Shown one piece after another: positions 25,843 to 33,567 of a stretch of 64,000 bases of DNA. Where the stretch lies: assembly GCA_035765775.1 (NCBI GenBank), contig DASTWV010000021.1:124001-188000 (forward strand), written 5' to 3'. Each line of letters starts with the position of its first letter. Within the stretch, counting starts at the first letter, position 1. This stretch comes from Actinomycetota bacterium. Lineage in GTDB: Bacteria; Actinomycetota; CADDZG01; JAHWKV01; JAOPZY01. Position numbers and translations under genes: made by a program. The notes beneath the pieces are model-generated. The model saw nothing but the letters and a program-made list of their open reading frames with translations. It was not told the origin of the DNA and searched no databases.

Positions 25843-27290
25843 CCACGTACGACGCAGTGGTCGTCGGCGCCGGCCCCAATGGGCTGGCCGCCGCCGCCAC
25901 CCTGGCGCGGGCGGGCTGCTCCGTGCACGTCCTGGAGGCGGCCGACCGCATCGGCGGTGGGACGCGCACGGAAGCCATCACCCTGCCCGGGTTCCTGCAT
26001 GACGTCTGCTCGGCGATCCATCCCCTCGGGGTGGCATCGCCGGCGTTCCAGGCCCTGCCGCTGGCCGAGCACGGCCTCAGGTGGGTCCAGCCCGATGCCC
26101 CGGCGGCCCACCCGTTGCCCGACGGGACTGCTGCGCTCCTCGAGCACTCGCTGGACGCCACCGCCCAGGGGCTCGGCGAGGACGGGCGAGCCTGGCGGCG
26201 CATCGCCCTCCCCCTGGTGGAGCACTGGGAAGAGCTGGCCTCGTCGATCCTGGCGCCGGTGCTCCGCCCGCCGTCGCACCCGCTGGTGATGGGCCGGTTC
26301 GGCATCGGGGCGATCTGGCCGGCGACGACCTTCGCCCACACCCAGTTCCGCACCGAGCGGGCGCGGGCCCTCTTCACCGGGCTGGCGGGCCACTCCATCC
26401 TCGACCTGCGCAAGCCGCTCACCGCCTCGTTCGGCCTCACGTTCATGGGCACCGCCCACACCGGCGGGTGGCCGATGGCCGCGGGCGGCTCAGGGCGCAT
26501 CGCCGACGCCCTGGCGTCCTACCTCGCCGGGCAGGGGGGCACCATCGAGACCGGCCGGAGGGTCACCTCGCTGACCGACCTCCCCCCCAGCCGGGCGCTG
26601 CTGTTCGACGTGACGCCCCGCCAGCTGCTGGCCATCGCCGGCGACGCCCTGGCGCCCGCCTACCGGGCCCGGCTGCGCCGGTTCCGCTACGGCCCGGGAG
26701 CCTTCAAAGTGGACTACGCCCTGGACGGGCCGGTGCCCTGGAAGGCGCCCGAGGTGGCCCGGGCGGGGAGCGTGCATGTCGGGGGGACGATGGAGGAGAT
26801 CGCCGCCGGGGAGGCCGAGGTGGCCCGCGGCGGCCACCCGGAGGCGCCCTACGTCCTGTGCACGCAGACCAGCCTCTTCGACCCCTCCCGGGCGCCGGAG
26901 GGCCAGCACACGTTCTGGGCCTACTGCCACGTGCCGAACGGTTCCTCGGTGGACATGACCGACCGGATCGAGGCCCAGATCGAGCGCTTCGCCCCCGGGT
27001 TCAAGGACCGGGTGCTGGCCCGCCATGCCATGGGGCCGGCGGCGATCGAGGCGCACGACGCCAACTACATCGGCGGCGACATCACGGGGGGGTCACACGG
27101 CGGGCTCCAGCTGGTGGCCCGCCCGATGGTCACGCCGCATCCCTACTCCGTGCCGATGAAGGATCAGCGCGCGTTCCTGTGCTCGTCCTCGACCCCTCCG
27201 GGGGCCGGGGTGCACGGCATGTGCGGCTGGTGGGCGGCGCAGGCGGCCATGAAGGAACTGGGGTTGGCCCCCGACCGGGTACCGACATGA
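25839..27290 (+). CDS. FAD-dependent phytoene-dehydrogenase-like oxidoreductase
   Basis: A 483-residue flavoprotein of the COG1233 group. The N-terminal dinucleotide fold VVGAGPNGLAAAATLARAG is at about 8-26, followed by VLEAADRIGGGTRT, the second FAD contact. The C-terminal FAD-binding region is GVHGMCGWWAAQAA near residue 460. Members are amine oxidases, carotenoid desaturases/isomerases or unknown; the substrate cannot be told. It starts at GTG overlapping the cNMP-binding gene stop and ends in an ATGA overlap with the first FtsX permease gene, so it lies in the middle of that operon. Confidence 0.9.
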   Translation: MTTYDAVVVGAGPNGLAAAATLARAGCSVHVLEAADRIGGGTRTEAITLPGFLHDVCSAIHPLGVASPAFQALPLAEHGLRWVQPDAPAAHPLPDGTAALLEHSLDATAQGLGEDGRAWRRIALPLVEHWEELASSILAPVLRPPSHPLVMGRFGIGAIWPATTFAHTQFRTERARALFTGLAGHSILDLRKPLTASFGLTFMGTAHTGGWPMAAGGSGRIADALASYLAGQGGTIETGRRVTSLTDLPPSRALLFDVTPRQLLAIAGDALAPAYRARLRRFRYGPGAFKVDYALDGPVPWKAPEVARAGSVHVGGTMEEIAAGEAEVARGGHPEAPYVLCTQTSLFDPSRAPEGQHTFWAYCHVPNGSSVDMTDRIEAQIERFAPGFKDRVLARHAMGPAAIEAHDANYIGGDITGGSHGGLQLVARPMVTPHPYSVPMKDQRAFLCSSSTPPGAGVHGMCGWWAAQAAMKELGLAPDRVPT

Positions 27291-29683
27291 CCGGCGGGCG
27301 GGCGGCAGCCGCTTCCTGGGCGCGCCACGACCTGCGCCGGCGGTGGGTCTCCCTGGTGGCGCTCGGGATCCTGGCGGGGGTCACCGCCGGCGTGGCGCTC
27401 GCCGCCTTCGCCGGGGCGCGCCGGACGGCGACCGCCCTGCCCCGCCTGGAGGCGGCGACGCACGCCGCCAGCGCGGTGATCTTCGCCTCGCAGGTGGGCG
27501 AGCTGAACCCCGACTGGGGCAGGCTCCGCGCCCGGCCCGAGGTCAAGGAGCTGGCCATCTGGGACCTGCTGTTCGGCAGCATCGGCGGCCAGCCCGGTGC
27601 GGTGATCTTCGGCTCGGACGACGGCACCTATTTCGGGAGCGTCGACCATCCCATCGTTGTGCGGGGCCGGATGTACGACCCCCGGGCGCCGGACGAGGTG
27701 GTGGTGGACCAGCACGCTGTCTCCCAGGCGCCGGTCGGCAGCACGTTCTCCTTCCAGGCCAACGGCCCCGACCAGGCCAACGCGGCGTTTGGCGACCCGC
27801 CCGACGGGCCGACCTTCACCCTGCACGTCGTCGGTGAGGTGAAGGAGATCGACCAGTACCTCTTCGTCCCCGACGGCCAGGTCTTCACGTCGCCGGCATT
27901 CATCGAGCAGAACCGCAGCCGGATCCTCGCCCTGCCCAATGCCCAGGCGGTGGTGCGGCCGGGCCGGGGTGGCGTGGCCGCGCTGCAGCGCGACGTCCAC
28001 CAGCTGGTCGCCCCGGGCACCCCCGTGCTCGATCTGGCCCAGGTCAGCCGGCGCGTGACCACCACGCTCGACGTCGAGCGCGTCGCCCTCCTCCTCCTCG
28101 GTGTGGCCGTGGTGTTGGCGGGGGGCTTCCTGGTCGCCCAGGCGCTCGGCCGCTCCGCCGCCTTGATCGGCGACGACGTGGCCGCCCTGCAGGCGATCGG
28201 GCTCACCCGGAGCGACGTCGCCGTGGCGGGTGCCCTGGCGCAGATCCTGACGACCGCCGCCGCGCTGGTCGTCACGTTTGTGACCGCCGCACTTCTGTCG
28301 GACGCCTTTCCCGTGGGGCTCGGCAGGCAGATCGATCCCAACCCCGGGTTCCACATCGACTGGGTCGTGCTGGCGCCCGGCGTCCTGGTGGCGGGAGCGC
28401 TGGTCGTCGTCTACGCCTGGGCGGTGGCGCGGCGCACCTACGGCCGGGGTGCGGCGGCCGAGGCGCGGCCCTCCAGCCTCGCCAGTGCCATCCGCCGATC
28501 GGCGCCCGCCGCCGTCGGGCTCGGCGCCGGTATGGCCTTCGACAAGGGTCGCGGGGTCCGCAGCATCCCGGTACGGCCCGCCCTGGCCGGGGCGGTGGTG
28601 GGTGTGGCCGGGGTGGTCGCCACCTTCTCCATCAACCAGGGCATCGTCTATGCGCTCCACCATCCCGCCCTTGCCGGGGTGAACTGGGACGCCGAGGTGT
28701 CCCCCAATCCCGGCGATCTCACGGCCCGGGGGATCAGCCCGGACCTGGCCTCGAAGGTGGAGACGGCGGCGGGCCCCGCCGCGTCGGTGGCGGTGCGCGA
28801 CCGCTACGTGCTCCCGGTCAACGGCGTCGGGGTGCCGGCCTTCTCGCTCCGGTCCCCGACCAGCGCCACCCCGGCCGCCTTCGGCATGACGGTGACGTCG
28901 GGCCGGGCGCCGGCCGAGGATCGCGAGGCCGACATCGGCCCGGCCACCGCCCGGGAGCTGGGCGTGAAGGTGGGCGACCAGGTGCGGATCGGCGACCCGG
29001 AGACGACGGTGCGCCTGGTGGGAGCGGCCCTGTTCCCCACCGACCCCCACTCCGAGTTCGACGAGGGGATCTGGCTCACGCCGGGCGGCTACGACGCGCT
29101 GGTGCCACCGTTGGGCGACACGCTGACCGGAGGCGATGTCGACCGGCTCCTGGCGGTGCAGGCCCCCCCGGGGGAGTCGGGGGGCGCCCTGGTGGGGCAC
29201 CTGGGACAGGCTCTGGGCGGCTCCGTGGCAGGCGTGGGCCCGCCGGTCCTGCCGCCTGAGCTCACCAACCTCCGCAACATCACGGTGCTGCCCGTTGCGC
29301 TGGCGGTCTTCCTTGCCCTCGTGGCCATCGCCGCGGTCAGCCTGGCGCTGGTGGCCTCCAGCCGCCGCCGGCGGCGGGACTTCGCCATCCTGCGCGCCCT
29401 GGGCCTCGCCCCGGCGGGGACCCGCCTGGTCGTGAACTCGCAGGGCACCGCCATCGGGCTGTTCGGGCTGGTGTTCGGCGTGCCGCTGGGCATCGCCGCC
29501 GGGCGCCTCGGGTGGCGGCTGGTGGCCCAGCGGGTGCCGTTGGCGGCGGACGCCCCCCTGTCGCTGCTGGCGGTGTTGGCGCTGATCCCGATCACGGTCG
29601 CCGTGGTGAACGTCCTCGCCGTCCTGCTCGGGCGCTCCGTCGCCCGCCGTTGGTTCCCGGCGGAGGCCCTCCGTGCCGAATAG
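27287..29683 (+). CDS. FtsX-like ABC transporter permease (copy 1)
   Basis: A 798-residue permease. An N-terminal membrane segment at about 18-42 (VALGILAGVTAGVALAAF) is followed by a large extracytoplasmic domain, a block of three segments at about 265-390, a second segment and large domain from about 425, and a C-terminal three-segment FtsX block at about 665-790. RRRRRDFAILRALGL is the coupling-helix sequence contacting the ATPase. The start codon overlaps the preceding stop (ATGA), and a longer frame upstream through the oxidoreductase is rejected. Likely an exporter or substrate-release machine of the MacB/LolCE type; the ATPase at 22513-23325 is a candidate partner. Confidence 0.9.
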   Translation: MTGGRAAAASWARHDLRRRWVSLVALGILAGVTAGVALAAFAGARRTATALPRLEAATHAASAVIFASQVGELNPDWGRLRARPEVKELAIWDLLFGSIGGQPGAVIFGSDDGTYFGSVDHPIVVRGRMYDPRAPDEVVVDQHAVSQAPVGSTFSFQANGPDQANAAFGDPPDGPTFTLHVVGEVKEIDQYLFVPDGQVFTSPAFIEQNRSRILALPNAQAVVRPGRGGVAALQRDVHQLVAPGTPVLDLAQVSRRVTTTLDVERVALLLLGVAVVLAGGFLVAQALGRSAALIGDDVAALQAIGLTRSDVAVAGALAQILTTAAALVVTFVTAALLSDAFPVGLGRQIDPNPGFHIDWVVLAPGVLVAGALVVVYAWAVARRTYGRGAAAEARPSSLASAIRRSAPAAVGLGAGMAFDKGRGVRSIPVRPALAGAVVGVAGVVATFSINQGIVYALHHPALAGVNWDAEVSPNPGDLTARGISPDLASKVETAAGPAASVAVRDRYVLPVNGVGVPAFSLRSPTSATPAAFGMTVTSGRAPAEDREADIGPATARELGVKVGDQVRIGDPETTVRLVGAALFPTDPHSEFDEGIWLTPGGYDALVPPLGDTLTGGDVDRLLAVQAPPGESGGALVGHLGQALGGSVAGVGPPVLPPELTNLRNITVLPVALAVFLALVAIAAVSLALVASSRRRRRDFAILRALGLAPAGTRLVVNSQGTAIGLFGLVFGVPLGIAAGRLGWRLVAQRVPLAADAPLSLLAVLALIPITVAVVNVLAVLLGRSVARRWFPAEALRAE

Positions 29684-32132
29684 CGCGGTCGGGCTCTGCT
29701 TCCGGGCGCAGCTGCGCAGCCGGAGGGGCTCGTGGCTGGGCCTCGGGGCGGTGATCGGCCTGGTGGTGTCGGTGTCGCTGGCGGGGGTCGCCGGAGCCCG
29801 GCGGACCGCCTCGGCCTACCCGCGCCTGGAGGCGGCCACGAACCCGGCGGACGCGGTGGTGTTCGACACCACCCCCAACCCCCAGATCCCGGCGCTCGAC
29901 GCCGGGGCGGTGGCGGCCCTACCCCAGGTGGCCCAGGCGGCCAGCATGCGGGTCTTCGACAGCTTCGAGGGCCAACAGTTCGCCAACACCTTCGGGTCGC
30001 CCGGCGGCGACGCCTTCACCGTGGGCCGGGGCATCAACCAGCTCCACCTGCGGTCGGGCCGTGCCGCGGACGTGTCGCGTGCGAACGAAGTCGTCGTGGA
30101 CTACTCGACCGCCGACCGGGACCACCTGCGTCCGGGCAGCCGGCTCCGCCTCCGCCTGGTGCTGCCCGCCCCCGGCGGGCCGCAGTGGATCCCCAACTAC
30201 CAGTCCACCATGCCCTTCACCTTTACCGTGGTGGGTGTCGTGGCCACGCCGGGCCAGTTCCCGCCCGAGACCGGGTTCTACTGGTCGGGTCCGGGCATCT
30301 ACGTCACGCCGGCGTTCATCGCTGCCCATGTCAGCGATCTGTCCTACTACGACGCCAACGTGGTGCGGGTGCGGGGTGGCGCCCCCGGCGTCGACGCCCT
30401 CACCGCCGCCGTGGGCCAGCTGACGGGCACCGGGTTCCAGCCGGTCATCATCCCGATGGGCCAGCAGTCGGCCCAGACCGAGCGCAGCTTCCACCTGCAG
30501 GTAGTGGCGCTGTGGATGCTCTCCGGGCTCCTGGGCCTCGTGGCGCTCCTGGTGCTGATCGACCTGCTGGTGCGCCAGGCGGTGCTGGAGAGCCGGGACT
30601 GGCGGACGCTGTGGGCGATGGGCCTGGGGCGCGGCGAGCTGGTCCGCCTGGGCCTGGCCGGGACGGCGGTCACCGGCGGGGCGGCTGGCGTCGTGGCGAT
30701 CGCGGCGTCCCTGGCCCTCTCCCCGCTGGCGCCCATCGGCGTGATCCGCGACGCCGAGACCCACCCCGGGCTGGCCTTCGACGCCCTCGTGCTGGTCCCG
30801 GGGGCGGTGGGCCTCCTGGTGCTGGCCCTGGCGGTGGCGGCGGTACCCCTGTGGCGGGCTGCGCGGGCGGCTACCCGGGTGGAGCCCGGCGAGCAGGTGG
30901 TCCAGGAGCGCCCCACGGTTGCCGGCCGGGTGGCAGCGGCGGGGCTTCCGGTGGCGGCCACCGCCGGGGTCCGGATGGCCCTGGAGCCCGGCCGCGGGCC
31001 GACCGCGGTCCCGGTGCGCTCGACGCTCGGGGGCGGCATCGTGGGCGTGGCGGCCCTGGTCGCGGCGCTGACCTTCGCGGTGTCGCTCGGCCACCTGGTG
31101 CACACGCCGAGGCTGTACGGGGTCACGTGGGACACCGAGGTCACCAACAACAACGGGCCGGACGCCGCCGCCAAGGGGATCGACATCATCCGCTCCGATC
31201 CCGATGTCCTCGCCGCCGCGTGGGACTACAACGTGCCGGGCACCTTCAGCGCTGCGGGGCGGGGCTCGGGGGCGGATCCGGTGCAGACCAGCATCCAGGT
31301 GCTGGACCCGGTGCACGGGCTGGTCCACCCGGTGATCGTGGCCGGCCGGGAGCCCTCCGCCCCCGACGAGGTGGCCCTCGGCATCCGCACGATGCAGGGC
31401 CTGCACCTGCGGATCGGCGACAGCCTGGAGGCCAGCGCCCTCGACCAGGGGGCCCGCCCGTTGGCCGTGCGCCTGGTGGGCCAGGCGGTACTGGAACCCG
31501 GGGATAGCTCGGGGGCCCTGGGCACCGGGGCGGTCCTGACCCGGTCCGGCCTGGACCGGCTGGCGCAGGGGTCCACCACGTTCCCGCCCTTCATCATCGC
31601 CGTGCAGTTCAAGCCCGGGAGGGACGTGGGCAAGGCGACCGGTGAGCTGCAGGACCGCCTCCAGGCCCTCGACGAGAACTTCGGCGCCACCTCGCCGCAG
31701 GTGCCCGACACCCTGGTGAACTTCGGGCAGGTGCGCTACCTGCCCTACGTGCTCGGTGGCCTGCTGGGGCTGGTGGCGCTCCTCGTGCTGGTGCACCTGG
31801 TGGTCACCGCCGTCCGGCGCCGCCGGCGCGACCTCGCCATCCTGAAGACGCTCGGGTTCACCCGGGCCCAGGTGCGCCGCACCGTGCTGTGGCAGGCGAC
31901 GACCCTCGGGCTCGCTGTGCTGGTCGTGGGCATCCCGGTGGGCGTCGGCACCGGGCACTGGTTGTGGGACCTGCTGGCGAACCAGCAGGGGATCCTTCCC
32001 GAGCCGGCGACGCCCATCCTGTTGATCGCCGCGGGCGTGGCAGCCGTCCTGGCGGCCGCTAACCTGGCGTCGCTGATCCCGGCGGCCCTCGCCGGGCGGA
32101 CCCCGCCCGCCCTCGTCCTTCGATCGGAGTAG
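29673..32132 (+). CDS. FtsX-like ABC transporter permease (copy 2)
   Basis: An 819-residue permease paralogous to copy 1 and, more closely, to the inverted copy at 33568-36042: both share RLYGVTWDT and NNNGPD in the second extracytoplasmic domain and a similar VPVRSTL motif. Segments: about 22-46, a block at about 270-400, one at about 455, and a C-terminal block at about 690-810. The coupling sequence is RRRRRDLAILKTLGF. It starts at GTG, 11 bases before the end of copy 1, so the two permeases are translationally coupled and may form a heterodimer. Confidence 0.9.
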   Translation: MPNSAVGLCFRAQLRSRRGSWLGLGAVIGLVVSVSLAGVAGARRTASAYPRLEAATNPADAVVFDTTPNPQIPALDAGAVAALPQVAQAASMRVFDSFEGQQFANTFGSPGGDAFTVGRGINQLHLRSGRAADVSRANEVVVDYSTADRDHLRPGSRLRLRLVLPAPGGPQWIPNYQSTMPFTFTVVGVVATPGQFPPETGFYWSGPGIYVTPAFIAAHVSDLSYYDANVVRVRGGAPGVDALTAAVGQLTGTGFQPVIIPMGQQSAQTERSFHLQVVALWMLSGLLGLVALLVLIDLLVRQAVLESRDWRTLWAMGLGRGELVRLGLAGTAVTGGAAGVVAIAASLALSPLAPIGVIRDAETHPGLAFDALVLVPGAVGLLVLALAVAAVPLWRAARAATRVEPGEQVVQERPTVAGRVAAAGLPVAATAGVRMALEPGRGPTAVPVRSTLGGGIVGVAALVAALTFAVSLGHLVHTPRLYGVTWDTEVTNNNGPDAAAKGIDIIRSDPDVLAAAWDYNVPGTFSAAGRGSGADPVQTSIQVLDPVHGLVHPVIVAGREPSAPDEVALGIRTMQGLHLRIGDSLEASALDQGARPLAVRLVGQAVLEPGDSSGALGTGAVLTRSGLDRLAQGSTTFPPFIIAVQFKPGRDVGKATGELQDRLQALDENFGATSPQVPDTLVNFGQVRYLPYVLGGLLGLVALLVLVHLVVTAVRRRRRDLAILKTLGFTRAQVRRTVLWQATTLGLAVLVVGIPVGVGTGHWLWDLLANQQGILPEPATPILLIAAGVAAVLAAANLASLIPAALAGRTPPALVLRSE

Positions 32133-32136
32133 CGCC

Positions 32137-32988
32137 ATGCAGGTCAGCATCTGCGGGGTGCGCGGATCGACGCCGTCGCCCGGGGCCGAGTTCGTCCGCT
32201 ACGGGGGCCACACCTCGTGCGTGGCGATCACCGCACCCGGGGACGACCGGCCGCGGCTGGTGCTGGACGCCGGCACCGGGCTGCGCGAGCTGTCGCGGTA
32301 CCTCGGGGGCGAGGCGTTCCAGGGGACGATCCTGCTCGGCCACCTGCACTGGGACCACACCCACGGCCTGCCCTTCTTCCCGGGCGGGGGGGACCGGCGG
32401 GACTCGAAGGTCTCCGTCCTGCTGCCCGAGCAGGGGGCGCCCGCCCGGGACGTGCTGGCCCGGATGATGTCGCCCCCCCACTTCCCGATCATGCCCTGGG
32501 ACCTGCTCGGGGAATGGTCGTTCGGGTCGCTGGAGGAGGGGGCGCACCGCATCGAGGGGTTGTCCGTGCTGGCCCGGGACATCCCGCACAAGGGCGGCCG
32601 GACCTTCGGGTTCCGCATCACCGACGACACCGGAGCCAGCCTCGCCTACCTCTCGGACCACAGCCCGAACAACTTCGGCCCGGGCCCGGAGGGCTTCGGC
32701 GAGTACCACGAGGCGGCCCGCACCCTGATCGACGGCGTGGACGTGCTGATCCACGACTCGCAGTACACCGCCGCCGAGTTCCCTGCCAGGGCACACTTCG
32801 GGCACTCGGCGATCGACTACACGGTGCACCTGGCCGAGCTGTGCGGGGTCGGCCAGCTCCTGCTGTTCCACCACGACCCGCCCCGCACCGACGATCAGCT
32901 AGACGCCATCGTCTCCTCGCTGGCGGCAGCCTCCGTCCCGGTGGCGGCGGCGGCGCAGGGGATGGTGCTGGAGGTGGCCGGGCGGTAG
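32137..32988 (+). CDS. MBL-fold metallo-hydrolase (Lactamase_B_2 type)
   Basis: A 283-residue hydrolase. GVRGSTPSPG at the N-terminus, LDAGTGLREL, the metal motif HLHWDHTHGLPFF, then LSDHSP, HDSQYT and a C-terminal FHHDPPRTD give all expected ligands. Proteins of this sort (GVRGSxPxPG, HxHWDHxxG) are distantly related to RNase Z, PhnP and MBL phosphodiesterases. It follows the second permease by 4 bases and ends the operon headed by the cNMP-binding gene, so a role in cyclic-nucleotide hydrolysis is possible but unproven. Confidence 0.87.
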   Translation: MQVSICGVRGSTPSPGAEFVRYGGHTSCVAITAPGDDRPRLVLDAGTGLRELSRYLGGEAFQGTILLGHLHWDHTHGLPFFPGGGDRRDSKVSVLLPEQGAPARDVLARMMSPPHFPIMPWDLLGEWSFGSLEEGAHRIEGLSVLARDIPHKGGRTFGFRITDDTGASLAYLSDHSPNNFGPGPEGFGEYHEAARTLIDGVDVLIHDSQYTAAEFPARAHFGHSAIDYTVHLAELCGVGQLLLFHHDPPRTDDQLDAIVSSLAAASVPVAAAAQGMVLEVAGR

Positions 32989-32996
32989 CGACACCC

Positions 32997-33539
32997 TCAC
33001 AGATTGTCCACAGCCCGCTCCTGTCCACCTGCGGTCTCCGCCGCTGAGCGCCGGCGTTCCTCGCGCTGGCGGACCAGTGCTTCGACGGCACTCGGCAGCG
33101 TCGTTTCGAAGTCGATGAGCTTTGCCCACGTGGGAGTAACCACGATCCGGACCATGCCGTCGTACAGCGAACGGACCTCAGCCTCCCAGTCGACCCGCTG
33201 CTCGGCGGTCATGTTGGTCACGCCGGAGGTCTGCAGGAACTCGGCCGGGATGCCCTCGACGATGTCCAATTCGGCAACGCCGCGCAGCAGCAGGATCTTG
33301 GGCGGGTGCTCCTCGGTGTCGATGGTCAGCGCAACCGCGGGATGGTGGCGCAGGGCCTTGAGCTTGGGGGCGTTCTTGGTGGTGCACATGACGATGTGCG
33401 AGCCGTTCCAGGCAAACCCGATCGGGATGCTGCGGGGTGTCCCGTCGTTGGCGATGTAGGCGAGCCGGGTCATCCCGCGCCCCAGGAGTGCTTGGCTGAG
33501 GGGGCGGTTCAGGATCTCGGCAATCTCGTTGGGCTGCAC
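32997..33539 (-). CDS. Pyridoxamine 5'-phosphate oxidase-like FMN-binding protein
   Basis: A 180-residue split-barrel flavin-binding protein. RLAYIANDGTPRSIPIGFAWNG and MCTTKNAPKLKALRHHPAVALTID are the typical strand and cofactor-contact regions of the PNPOx-like/F420-dependent group; LLLRGVAEL follows. The C-terminal 40 residues are Arg/Glu-rich. It may use FMN or F420; the deciding residues cannot be read with confidence. It is convergent with the MBL gene (8-base gap). Confidence 0.85.
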   Translation of the reverse strand: MQPNEIAEILNRPLSQALLGRGMTRLAYIANDGTPRSIPIGFAWNGSHIVMCTTKNAPKLKALRHHPAVALTIDTEEHPPKILLLRGVAELDIVEGIPAEFLQTSGVTNMTAEQRVDWEAEVRSLYDGMVRIVVTPTWAKLIDFETTLPSAVEALVRQREERRRSAAETAGGQERAVDNL

Positions 33540-33567
33540 GCTGAAGAACCTACCAGCGGCGCCGGGC

